Origin: Pigoraptor vietnamica
Lineage: Eukaryota; Opisthokonta; Filasterea
Direction of reading: 5' to 3'
Assembly: GCA_943704525.1 (NCBI GenBank)
Contig: CALSCQ010000139.1
Coordinates: forward strand, 1-64,000
DNA length: 64,000 bases
The translations under genes were made by a program, and so were the position numbers. This document shows positions 1 to 10,698 of this stretch, in pieces. The stretch's first letter is position 1. Every line of letters begins with the position of its first letter. Below the pieces are notes generated by a model that was given only the letters and a program-made list of their open reading frames with translations, was not told the DNA's origin and searched no databases.

Positions 1-462
1 CACCCACCCACACACACACACACCCAACACACCCACGCACACACACACACACACAGACAGAGACATAAAGCCCTCTACAGGCGCCACACAGACATAGAGA
101 GACACAAAGTCCTCTACAACACACGCGCCACACACTCGCACACACACACACACGCACGCACACACACACACACATACAACAGACACACAGCCGCAAACAT
201 TTTTCCACCACAGAGACACAAGCAGACCCCGCAAGCGTGCACACCAATACACACAAATCACCCCCACACGCACATATGTACACCCACACGCACCAGCATA
301 TATTGCTCATTAATTGCTACGAGCAAATGCACCGTGTGAATTAACGTTAGTGGCAGTTACGAGGTCAGCGATCACACAAACCAAGCAAACTTTGAATGAA
401 CGCCCATTACATTTATTCCTAGACTTGCGCGGCTCACACGTAAGGACAAAGTAGCGCGAGGT
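1..462. repeat. CA-rich microsatellite region, no gene seen
   Basis: Positions 1-60 and about 125-175 are runs of CA/CACACG units, and further CA-rich patches continue to about 295. The remainder (about 300-462) is unique sequence and includes the 3' flank of the RBX1 gene. I see no exon with family resemblance on either strand. Confidence 0.7.
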
Positions 463-1208
<746 letters not shown>

Positions 1209-1404
1209 GGCTGAAGAGGCAGCTGCGGTGCACGCGGGACGCAAAAGAAGGCGAGCAATGACTTTGGGAGCTCTGTCGTGTTAACAGCAGAGACGACGGA
1301 TGAAGATCACCCAATCCGTGAAATCGGTGGTCACAGTGACGTCAGCGTGGCCGGAATAGCGGGTGCTCAAGACGCGACCCACCGCAGCCCCTGCTCCCCG
1401 CGCC
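1209..1404. promoter_or_regulatory. Divergent promoter interval between RBX1 and the FHIP-like gene
   Basis: This is 196 bp between two head-to-head start codons, so both promoters and 5' UTRs must lie here or overlap the genes. I do not recognise a TATA box or a named factor site. Confidence 0.5.
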
Positions 1405-3552
1405 ATGGCCAACCTCTCCAGCCGCCTCCGCACCGGGCTCCTCGGGTACCTCGGCGGGGGGTCGGCGCCCTCCACGCCCTCCCGCGGGGCCTCGGCAGCC
1501 ACCCCCGGGACCCCCTCTGCCGGCGGCACACCCGCGCACGCGTCGCCCGCCAGCACGCCAGCGACGCACTCGCCGTCAACTGCAGAGGGCGGGCTGGTCG
1601 CAGGCGGTCGTGCGCTCTTTCAGCAGCTGCTGCGGGGCGGTGAGCCGGTGCAGTCGCCACCGCGCGTGCACCGGCCCGTGGGCGGCCTTGCGGAAGTGAA
1701 CGACCCGGGGCGCGCCGCCAAGCTTGACCTTGCCTGCGCCTCCGTGTTTCACGCACTCCAGCAAGCACAGCCGCCGGCGGTATCGGCGCACCTGCAGACA
1801 ATTGCGACGCTCATTTGCGACGAGGATGCGGAGCGATTGCCGTCTCAGCCGTGCTTTCGGCAGCTGCTGCAGAAGGGTGTGCTCGAGCGGCTCTGCACGG
1901 ACCGCGTCATTGCGTCTGTCCCGCACGCCCACCGCGACATTCTCCAGCTCTTCGCCGTCATTTTGAAGCGCGTGCGACATCACCCCGTGCTTGCGCACCC
2001 GCATTTTCGGCAGGCGCTCGCCTGGACGCTGCGGGCGTGTGACCGCGTGGCGCCGTCGCCAGACCTGGACGACGCGCTTGTGTTCTTGCTTCACACCATC
2101 TGCGATTGCATTACCCGAGACTCGTCGCTGCTCGTCCTGTTTTTCGAGCACGGCAACGGCGCGTCGCAGTTTACCGTGTTTGAGCTGCTCTCGCGCTACG
2201 TGCACATGGAGAGCACCGCGCTGACCGACCGCGCATACGACGCCCTCCGGCTGGTCCTCCACCTCGCAGTGGGGAGCGACGCCCTGGCCGAATACATTGC
2301 CACGCAGTCCAATTTCTGCGAGCTGCTGGCCCTTGGGCTCGGGGGCCTCTACTCGAGCCTTCCGATGACGCTGCTGCAGGCGGACGACGCGCACACGTCG
2401 CGCGAATGCCGACTGCTGCTGCGCTCGCTCAGCCTCTGTGGCGACGCCGTCCGCGTGGGCCCGGAGGGCGTCTCTGCAAAGCTGCTCGGTCTGCTGCGGA
2501 GCGGGTTCCTGCAGAGCGTGCTTGTGCCGTCGCTTCTGCAGCCGTCGGACGACGCCGCCGCCGCCGCGACGCAGCACCTCACGGCCATGCTGCGCTCTAT
2601 TGGGGAGCCGCGCGTGATGCGGCACGTGCTCGACTGTCTCTTCAGCCCTGCGCCGGAGGGTGCGGTGCCCATCGACGTTTTTGCGCGACGCGTGGCAGAG
2701 GCCGGCGACGGAATGTGCTGCGCGACGCTGCGGCTGTTCCACGTGCTGCTCGAGTTGAACTGCGAGGATGTCGTTTTCGAGCTTGTATTAAGGCATCTGC
2801 AGAAGGGCGTGCATGTACCGGTCGGCATGGCTTGCTGTACGCAGGACGGCGAATCGCTCGTGGAGTCCGCGCGCCGATTTCTGTCCATCGCCCCTGTCAC
2901 CCCGCAATCGCCAGACAAGTCGAACTTTGCGGACTATCTCGCCGCGGCGGGTGCAGCGGTGCGGCACTGCGCATGGGCCTGCCGCGAGTGGTCGTCGCCG
3001 TACGCGGTGGGAGTTGGCACGGCGCCCACGAGCGCAGAAGACTCGAACCGCACGCCCTTTGACGGCGGTCCCTTCATTCGCGCGCTATTTCTTCGTCTGC
3101 GTCGAATGCTGAGACAACCCGTGCGAACAAATCTCGTACTTACGGCCGTTATTGCGCGGCTTGCCGTGTATCCGCAGCCGTTGCTCCGTTCGTTTCTTCT
3201 CGACTGCCGACTCGTTCTTGCACCTGGTGTCGTTTCATTGCACGACGTCTTACGGAAAGTCGCTGGCGACGTTTCGGACCTTGCTCGCAACACGCATGGC
3301 TTTGCGGCATCATTGCTAAGCGCACGCGCCGCGCTGGCTCACGGTGTCGTTCGACGTGCGTCCATGCCGGATCTGGGCGGGCGAAATCGCGACACGGCAG
3401 ATGCCCTCCTCGCTGTCGTTTGCTACGAGGAGTTCGTAAAAGAGCTGGCTGCGATCGCAGAGGAGCACGTGACGGTGTCGTGGGCGCCGCCTGGCGAGGA
3501 GTTGGCGGCTGCCGAGCTGCCTGGACACCGAGAGCAAGTCGTGAATGCATGA
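1405..3552 (+). CDS. FHIP-family (FTS and Hook-interacting protein) homologue
   Basis: The product is a 715-residue protein in a single uninterrupted exon. Helical-repeat blocks typical of the FHIP/RAI16-like family are visible, for example LLQKGVLERLCTD near residues 150-165, HRDILQLFAVILKRVRHHPVL, a stretch containing DDALVFLLHTICDCI, and LFFEHGNGAS followed by FTVFELLSRYVHMES. In animals and fungi FHIP joins FTS and Hook proteins to link dynein to early endosomes. The N-terminus is Ser/Thr/Pro/Ala-rich and probably disordered. I prefer ATG 1405 (MANLSSRLRTGLLGYL) to the in-frame ATG at 1363, which would add a low-complexity leader. The family call is by pattern; which FHIP subtype cannot be told. 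Confidence 0.8.
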   Translation: MANLSSRLRTGLLGYLGGGSAPSTPSRGASAATPGTPSAGGTPAHASPASTPATHSPSTAEGGLVAGGRALFQQLLRGGEPVQSPPRVHRPVGGLAEVNDPGRAAKLDLACASVFHALQQAQPPAVSAHLQTIATLICDEDAERLPSQPCFRQLLQKGVLERLCTDRVIASVPHAHRDILQLFAVILKRVRHHPVLAHPHFRQALAWTLRACDRVAPSPDLDDALVFLLHTICDCITRDSSLLVLFFEHGNGASQFTVFELLSRYVHMESTALTDRAYDALRLVLHLAVGSDALAEYIATQSNFCELLALGLGGLYSSLPMTLLQADDAHTSRECRLLLRSLSLCGDAVRVGPEGVSAKLLGLLRSGFLQSVLVPSLLQPSDDAAAAATQHLTAMLRSIGEPRVMRHVLDCLFSPAPEGAVPIDVFARRVAEAGDGMCCATLRLFHVLLELNCEDVVFELVLRHLQKGVHVPVGMACCTQDGESLVESARRFLSIAPVTPQSPDKSNFADYLAAAGAAVRHCAWACREWSSPYAVGVGTAPTSAEDSNRTPFDGGPFIRALFLRLRRMLRQPVRTNLVLTAVIARLAVYPQPLLRSFLLDCRLVLAPGVVSLHDVLRKVAGDVSDLARNTHGFAASLLSARAALAHGVVRRASMPDLGGRNRDTADALLAVVCYEEFVKELAAIAEEHVTVSWAPPGEELAAAELPGHREQVVNA

Positions 3553-3771
3553 CGTCACTAAACATGTAATAATTCAAGATCACGTGCCACGCAACCGCCC
3601 AAGGGGGCTCAAGAGGGATCGCAAGGGGGTCCAAGGGGGTCTGACCCACAGGATCTCACAGCTTCCCCAGAGAAAGTCTTATCGCTTTGACCCTCTTTTA
3701 CAAGTCGCATAACGATCTCTTTTCCACAATTGCCTTCTTCGTTGGCTCGCGCGTTCGCGAGTGTTTCAAAA

Positions 3772-4610
3772 TGCCCGTCGTGCGATATGAGCTGGTGCGT
3801 GCATGCAGTGTCTCGCTCTTTGCTGTTCTTTTTGTATTCCGTGTCCAATTGCTTCGCTTTTCTGTCGCCAGGTCGCGACGGAGGCTCCCGGTGCCGCAGA
3901 CGACGCCGTTGAGATGCACCCCGTCGACGGCGATGACCTGCCGACGTATGATGACGTGCCGAAGGGCGACCTTCCCACGTACGAACAGGCGCGGTTGCTC
4001 AAGGGAGACGACATGGTAGGCACTCGCGCTCACTCCTGCGCGCAGCGAGTGTGCGACGGCTAATTGAGCTCTGTGCAGGTGCCCGTCGTTGTTTCGGTGA
4101 CCATCGACCGGCCATCGGAGTTGCAGGGTATGTGGTACCTGCGGGAGTCTGAATTTTGGTTCTTGTATTGTCGTTGTTTGTGCCTTTGTCTGATGCCTTC
4201 GTCGCAATGCAGTGGACGGAATGCCCCTTGGCAGCGAGCTTTCCTTCATGGGATCCTTTCTCGGTGAGTTTGGCTGTTGGGCTCGCGGAGGCGTGGTAGT
4301 GTGAGGTGGCTGCGTGCTCACGCCGCTTCGCGCAGTCTCGTTCTTCTTCAACTGGATCGGCTACCTCGTGTCGTACTGCATGAGCACCACCCTTGCGGGT
4401 CAGTGCGGCGCCCTCGCCGGCTTTGGCCTTGACATGGTGAAGATCGGCCTCGTCATTCGGCACTACGACTACGTGCGGCAGGCGAGCGAGTACGGCCACT
4501 ACCAGCAGTTTATCGTCTGGGCGTTTGTGCTTGTCGGGTGGCTCGCGTTCTTCCGTGGCCTCAGCCTCTACATGGCGTACAAGAAAGCAGCGCGGATGCC
4601 GCGCGACTGA
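3772..4610 (+). CDS. NDFIP-like Nedd4-family adaptor, three membrane segments
   Basis: Five exons join in frame (3772-3795, 3872-4015, 4079-4127, 4213-4263, 4336-4610) to give 180 residues. The N-terminal cytosolic part carries two Leu-Pro-x-Tyr motifs (LPTYDD and LPTYEQ), the PY class that binds WW domains of Nedd4/Rsp5 ubiquitin ligases. After a conserved DGMPLGSELSFMGSF block come three hydrophobic segments including SFFFNWIGYLVSYCM, GALAGFGLDMVKIGLVIRH and FIVWAFVLVGWLAFFRGLSL. This matches NDFIP1/2 and yeast Bsd2, which recruit the ligases to Golgi and endosomal cargo. Only LPxY motifs are seen, no PPxY. It is convergent with the next gene, with 77 bp between stops. Confidence 0.88.
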
Positions 4611-4687
4611 CCGCAATGTGTATATAGCTTGACAGCAGCGCCGCTTCGTAATACATTGTTTGTTGTGTAACAATTCGAGCGAACGTT

Positions 4688-6820
4688 TTATCGCTGTGCC
4701 AGTCTCCTCAACGCGTCCTCCACAAAGGCAACGAGCTCCAGCGGACTCGAGTCGATTGTGAGCGGACCGCACGCATGCGCAGTTGCGGCGAAGCTTGCTG
4801 TAAGGGAGGTGCCGTGGTGTTGAGCGACATACGTCCACTCGCCGCAAGGAAATCAGCGAAGGCCCACCCACCCGCGTCGGCCAGCTGCTCGCTCTGGTCC
4901 CATATGTCACGCGCACGCATGATGAGAATCACGTCATCCAAATGTCGCAGCATGGACTCAACGGTCGACGCCGGCAGACTCACGGTGCCCTGGGATGGGT
5001 AGGCAAATTCAGTCTTGAGCAGATCGCCACTTGCACCGAAATCATTGGCAAAAACACGCACACATTACCTGCATTTCAAGTTGGGGGGAGCGTGTTCGGC
5101 TGTTGGGGCCGGTTCCCAGGCCTCCACCGTCGCTGTGCATCGGCAACAGGCCCAGGGCGCCGTTGGGACGCAATGCGGGAGACGCCGCAAGCGCGGGCTT
5201 GATGGTTTTGTGCAGCTGCGTGGCGCGCCGAAGGAGGTTGTCGTCCAGCAACAACAGGCGCCGCTTCAAGACAGCCTCGATCTTGAAGCTGCGCGGCCAA
5301 AAGAAACGCATTCAGCTGTCGATGAAATAGACTCTCGCTAAAATGAAACGACGAAGCACGCACCTGAGGGCCGCACGTGGCCTGTCGCCGCTTGCTTTGA
5401 GAGCGGCCGAAACTGTCTCGGCCATTTTGATGGTACCCCTGTAGATTTCGGCTGCTTGCGCCGGTGCGCCTTCACGCTGCAGGCGAAAATTCGAGTAAAT
5501 GTGTGAGATGAGGAAAGGGGGAGAGGGGGAGGGGGAGGAGCAGGAGACGCTGCAAAAATGCCCACTCTCACCTCGCGTACAAACGCAGCTCGAATAAACA
5601 GCAAAATCGAGTCCAAATACAGCACGTTCTTCCTGTGGTCGCCTTCCGCCTGCAATGGCCAAGGTGAGCACGGGGCAACTGCCACCACTGCAAGTGCGCA
5701 TCCACCAAACCTTATCGGCTTCGTGCTTCTGTTGCCGCGCGCGGCCGTAAAGGTCGTCGTACGATGCAGAGGACTGAAGGGACGACGCGCGATCACCTGT
5801 GCCGCTGCGCCGCGACTCCCGCCGTTCGCGCATTCCATCCGATCGCTCCCTCTCCCTCTCCCGTTCCTTGTCCCTCTCGCGCTCGCGCTCGCGCTCCTTC
5901 TCCCTGTCCCTGTCCCTCTCTTTTTCCCTCTCGCGCCGCTCTCGCTCTCGTTCGCGGTCGCGCTCCTTCTCCCTCTCGCGCTCTCTTTCGCGGTCGCGCT
6001 CTTTCTCCTTCTCGCGCTCCCTCTCCTTCTCTCGTTGGACCCGCTCCCTTTCACGCTCTCTATCGCGCTCACGCTCACGCTCGCGATCGCGGTCGCGCTC
6101 CTCCTTGTCTCGCTCCCTAGAACGGTCCGAGTCACGCGCACTTCGGTCGTCCGATCCCCGCCGACTGAATTTGCCATCGTCGCCCTTAAAGGTCTCCCCC
6201 TTCTCACGCTCTCCATTAGACGGCCGACGATTGTCGTATGCGTCTCGTCTGCCCTCTTTGCCGTCCAAGTCGCCATCTGACCGACGCGACGAGGAAATAT
6301 CAGGCGATCGCGACATGCGCGGGATCTTCTTCGAATTGCGCTCATCGCACGAGTCTGATTCTGGAACACGCGCCCGCTTCGGCGATGGACCTTTCGAGGC
6401 GTCGTCCCCCGCAGCCGACACTGGCATTTTCAGCACAAGCCTCACTGGCGCAGCCCCGGAGTCTCGCTGTTCCTCCTGCAAACGCGCTGGGTTACGACCG
6501 CAACACAGGAGACACCGGTGCGACACGGGGACCCACCACATCCGACGAAGACGACGATGAGAGCGAGAAGTCCGCGGGACTGGATGCACCTGAGGCGAGC
6601 GATCCGCTGCGTTCGGGGCTCGCGAAAAAGCGGCGCTTTGCCATGGCACTCACGGGGGGACCGCCATTGAATCTCATGCGCTGGGACGCCCTCGCGTGAG
6701 CACAAACACCAAGCCACGTCACAACACCAGACGCACACTAACCTCAACCATCGCCTCGGGAGTGTCACGCCCAAACTGCATGCACAAATTGTGAGTGGCA
6801 GCAACCAGGATGGCCGACAT
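4688..6820 (-). CDS. RE/RD-rich protein with AF4/FMR2-type C-terminal homology domain
   Basis: The long exon from about 6460 to 5700 encodes a Ser-rich start and then about 130 residues of Arg-Glu/Arg-Asp repeats. Downstream exons resemble the C-terminal homology domain of AFF proteins, scaffolds of the super elongation complex. Matches are ARQQKHEADKV (AFF: LKHDADA), LYLDSILLFIRAAF (AALSFIECG), AAEIYRGTIKMAETV (MYSETVELIRYAM), a block with RDIWDQSEQLADAGGWAF (YDYWEMADNLAKENREFF) and, after a 35-nt intron, CGPLTIDSSPLELVAF (MGPVTLHSSMEHLVQY). The final exon ends at a TAA at 4688-4690. The first exons (start at 6820 MSAILVAATHNLCMQF, then RMRFNGGPP) were joined by phase only and are less certain; an alternative start is 6427. 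The RE/RD tract suggests nuclear RNA-processing or transcription work. Confidence 0.72.
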
Positions 6821-7171
6821 GATTGCGACAGATGCGCACCTCTGTACCCACGGCGGGCATGCTTCTACTGCGGCGGCCCGAGTCTGACGCGTCGCTGTCC
6901 GACGAGCTCATGTTTAACTCATGGTTTTTGTGCGTTTGCCGGTGAAAAAGCCTTTGCTTTCGCTAAAAAAGTGACGGCACTGAAACTTCCAGCACAGATA
7001 TTTTTGGCTAACGGCTTCGCAATTGACGTCACAAGTGCGTCTGTTTGGGGTGACATGTCAATGTTTTGAGCCTTTGGCTTGGCAACGACAAGCAATAGGA
7101 AGCTCAAAGGCTCGCAGACGGTGGCGCAGTCTCGATGTTGGCGCGGACGGGCCCGCGCTAAAGGTGCGAGA
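6821..7171. promoter_or_regulatory. Divergent promoter interval, AF4-like gene and CH-domain gene
   Basis: This is 351 bp between head-to-head starts. It is less GC-rich than the flanking exons. I do not see a secure core-promoter element or any further exon. Confidence 0.4.
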
Positions 7172-10100
7172 ATGCCCGTCGGCGACAGCATTGAGGCCAT
7201 GCAGGCCGACCTCGAGGCTAAGCGCGCGGCGCGGCGCGAGCGCCTCCGGCAGCTGGAGGAGCAGACGCGTAAGGAGGACGAGGAGATGAAGGAGAGGTGG
7301 GTACATGCTGCACTCGTGTCGCTGCGTTGTATGCGTGTTATGACGCGCGTGTTTTGGTGTAGGCAACTCCGGCGTCAGCGCGAGCGCGACAACAAGGGCC
7401 AGACGGATGCGCCAGCACCAGCGCCCGTGCAGACGGAAGGCGGCGACCGGGAGGAGCGGCGGCTCCGTCGCGAGCAGGAAGAGAAAGAGGCCGCGGAGGC
7501 CGATCGGAAGCGCCGCGAACGGGACGAAGAGCAGCGGCGTGCGGAGCGGGAGAAGCAGAAGGAGGCGCAGCGGCAGAAGGACCTGGAGGAAGAGGCCGCC
7601 CTCGAGCGCCGACGCGCGGAGCGTGAGCGGGAAAGGGAGGAGCGCAAGCGCAGGGAGAAAGAGGAGGAGGAAGAGAGGGAGCGACAGCGGTTGGCGCGCG
7701 AAAAGGAGCGCGAAGAGCGACGCCGGCGGGAGCGGGAGGAAGAGGGTGCCCGCGAAAGTGAGCGCCTTGCCGCCCGCGAGAAAGAGAGGGAAGAGAAACG
7801 ACGCAAGGAAAAGGAGGAAGAGGAGCGCGAAAAGCAACGCCTGGCGTCACGGGAGAAAGAGAGGGAGGACAAGCGGCGTAAGGAGAAGGAGGAGGAAGAG
7901 GAGCGCGAAAGGCAGCGCGCGGCTGCGAGGGACAAGGAGAGGGAGGACAAGCGGCGTAAGGAGAAGGAGGAGGAAGAGGAGCGCGAAAGGCAGCGCGCGG
8001 CCGCGAGGGACAAGGAGAGGGAGGAAAGGGAAAGGCGCCGTAAGGAGAAGGAGGAGGAAGAGGAGCGCGAGAGGCAACGTGCGTCTCTGCGGGAGAAGGA
8101 GCGCGAAGAGAAGCGCAAGAAGGAGAAGGAGGAGGAGGAAGAGCGCGAGAGGCAGCGCCTTGCCCGCGAAAAGGAGAGGGAGGAGAAGCGCAAACGAGAG
8201 AAGGAGGAGGAAGACGAGCGCGAGAGACAACGTGCGGCGGCGCGCGAGAAGGAAAAGGAGGAGAAACGCCAGAAGGAAGAGGCCGCGGCCAAGGCTCCTT
8301 CCTCCCGCACTACCGTCAATTCCGCGCCGCCCGCAAGCGTGGCTGCAAGCCACTCGGAGCCGCACGCTGAAGGATCTGGGTATCAGCGCACGGGGCGTTT
8401 CGAGCGGCGCGAGTCGTTTGTATCGGCCGCCAGCGACGCCGACTACGCCGCCATTGAAGCGTTGCTCGAACAGCGCGTGTTTGACGCCGCCTCGTATGAC
8501 GAGCGCTCGAGTGCACGTGCGGCCTTGCGGAGCCTGAAGGCGGAACGCGAGGAGTACCTTCGCTCACGGCCGCCGGCCGCCCGCGCCGCTGCGCAGCCCA
8601 AACCGGCATCGCAGGCGCGCAAGGTGTCTGTAAGCGAGGGGTCCTCTCAGACCGCAAAGACGGCCCCCGCGACGCCCGCCAGTGGGCCGCCGAAGGAGGC
8701 GAAGAAGGACGCGCCCGCCGTGGTCGAGAAGGCCGACATCGCGCCTGCCAGAGCCGCCGTGGCTGCGAGCGACAAGCCCGCGGATGCGACCGATCCCTAT
8801 GAAGGTCCGTGAAGGACATCAGGTTGTGCATTTCCGCAGTTGCTGACACAATTGGCTTGCAGGCATGACGTACGAGGAGCGCGCGGCTGCGCGGGCGAGG
8901 GCGCGGGAACAGCGAAGGACGTCGACAGATGCGGCAGCGCCCAAGACAAGCGCGCCGTCGGTTGCGGCTGTTTCAAAGGTGAGATGCGATGCGCAATTGC
9001 TCAGTCGCGCAGCCGCACCTAAAACCGGGCGTGTGCAGGCGCCCTCGGATGCCGTGCGCAACCGCAGTCCGTCTGTGGGCCAGGGGTCCAATGCCGCGCC
9101 GTCGCCTGCGCCCGAAGCAAAGCGGGCGGAACCGCCGGTCCCTGCACCCGCGCCCGAAACAAGAAGGGCGGATCCACCAGCCACTGCGCACAAAACGGAG
9201 AAGCTACAGGGGAAGGCGCCAGCCGCACCGGCGGCCTCCAAGCCCGCCGTCGCTTCGGATGCGCAGAGTACCCAAAATGTGCAACGCAAGGAAGCGCCGA
9301 CGGCAAGCACTACCGCAGCAAGCGCGCCGGTCCCGTCGTCGCGCTCCAGCGCATCGGCTGATGGTGATGGGTCGCTCGATTCGCTGTACGTCGAGTACGC
9401 GAACAAGTCGCTCGCAGCAGACGCGTCGTGCCGCGGCAAGTTCCCGACGACCAAGGACGCCATTGGCGCCGCCTTTGCGGACGGCGTGGCTGCATGCAAG
9501 CTGGTCAACTGCGCGGTGCCTGGCACAGTGGATGCGCGCGTGATTAACACGGGCGCAGCACTCGCGGCGACGGGCGGCGTGCGCGAGAACATCACGCTGG
9601 CACTGAACTCGGCGCGTGGCATCGGGTGCAATGTGACAGGTTTGCAGCCGGACGCGCTCGAGCGGGGCGCGAATGACGCGGCGCTCAGGTTTGTCGCGCT
9701 GGTGGTGAAGGTGCGTGGCTTGTGTGGGCCATACCGCGCCGTTCCTTGGCTGACTCCCCCTGTGCACAGGCGGCTGTGATGGCGCGCACGAAGATTGAGT
9801 ACATCGACGAAGACAAGCCGACGCGACCGAAGCCTTGCGCGCAGTGCAGCCAGCGCCCCTCGGAGAAGTACGGCGTCCGTAAGGATGGGACCGTGACGTG
9901 CTTCGCGTGCCTGGAGAATCCCCGCGTGCAGCTGTCCTTGTGTGGCGTCGGCTCGGCACTTGCGTCCCCCTCATCCGCGGCACCGGCGTCTTCGTTGGCC
10001 CCCGCACCGTCGTCGTCGTCGTCGTCGGCTTCTGCTCCATCGGCAGTTCCGTCCGTTAGCGTCACGGCAGTCGCGCCCGCAGCTGACGACTCGTACGAGG

Positions 10101-10654
10101 CGCGTGCGGCTGCGCGCAAGGCGGCTCGGGATGACGAGACTAAGGCGAAGCGCCTTTCGGCTGCCCCCACACTGGGTGCGCCTCGGAGCGGCTCGGCCAC
10201 GCCCAGTCCGCAGGGCAGCCCGCGGCCGACGCGTCCACTGAGCGCTTCGTTCGCCGTTTCGCCGGTGTCGTCGCCAGCGGTATCTCCCTCGACGTCCAAG
10301 CGCCTCAGCGCAGGATCGAGTGGTAAGGACGCCCTTCTCGACTGGTGCAAGGCGCGCACGGCGGGGTATGAGGGCGTGAGCGTGACGGATTTTAGCCGCA
10401 GTTGGGCGGACGGTCTGGCCTTTTGCGCGCTGCTCCACAGCCAGATGCCGTCGTACATCGACTACGCAAAGACTCAGCGCGATTTTGCCGCGGGCAAACT
10501 GGACCGCGTGCAGACGGCGGCGGCGGCGTTTGACGGCTTTTCAAAGGCGGGCGTGGCCCGTCTGTTGGACGCGGAGGACTTTCGCACGATTGAGCGCCCC
10601 GACCCGCTGTCCGTCATGACGTATGTGTCGTCTATTTATCAGTTTTTCAAGTAA
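7172..10654 (+). CDS. Coiled-coil protein with fimbrin-type and smoothelin/MICAL-type CH domains
   Basis: Five exons (7172-7296, 7363-8804, 8863-8978, 9039-9710, 9770-10654) join in frame into 1079 residues. Residues about 30-390 are a highly charged Glu/Arg/Lys coiled coil with near-repeats of KEKEEEEERERQR. A fimbrin/plastin-like CH domain follows (about 655-785), with AACKLVNCAVPGTVDARVIN and ITLALNSARGIGCNV. Next is a short Cys-x2-Cys...Cys-x2-Cys element (CAQCSQ...CFACLE), probably Zn-binding. The C-terminus is a second CH domain (about 970-1079) with SVTDFSRSWADGLAFCALLH and ending in SIYQFFK. The protein is likely an actin-associated scaffold. The intron at 8979-9038 is 60 nt with no stop, so a retained form would also be open. 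Stops of this gene and the ankyrin gene are 44 bp apart, tail to tail. Confidence 0.85.
7392..8280 (+). repeat. Coding repeats of a Glu/Arg/Lys coiled coil
   Basis: This part of exon 2 of the CH-domain gene contains imperfect tandem units of roughly 60-70 nt encoding RQRAAARDKEREDKRRKEKE-like peptides. The strongest copies lie at about 7860-8040, where two units are almost identical, pointing to recent unequal duplication within the coding region. Confidence 0.75.
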
Positions 10655-10698
10655 GTCGTCGAGTAAACCAGAGACTTTAGTTATTATGTACAGCGGCG

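Noticed and set aside
1-300. CRISPR-like or satellite array at the left edge
   Set aside because: It is plain CA microsatellite with no regular spacer structure, and the DNA is eukaryotic.
5799-6560. Plus-strand Arg-Ser-rich frame resembling an SR protein
   Set aside because: It is the complement of the RE/RD repeat of the AF4-like gene. The minus frame continues into conserved exons; the plus frame does not.
7375-8319. Minus-strand Ser-Arg-rich and Leu-rich frames
   Set aside because: They are antisense products of the Glu/Arg/Lys coiled-coil repeat in the CH-domain gene.
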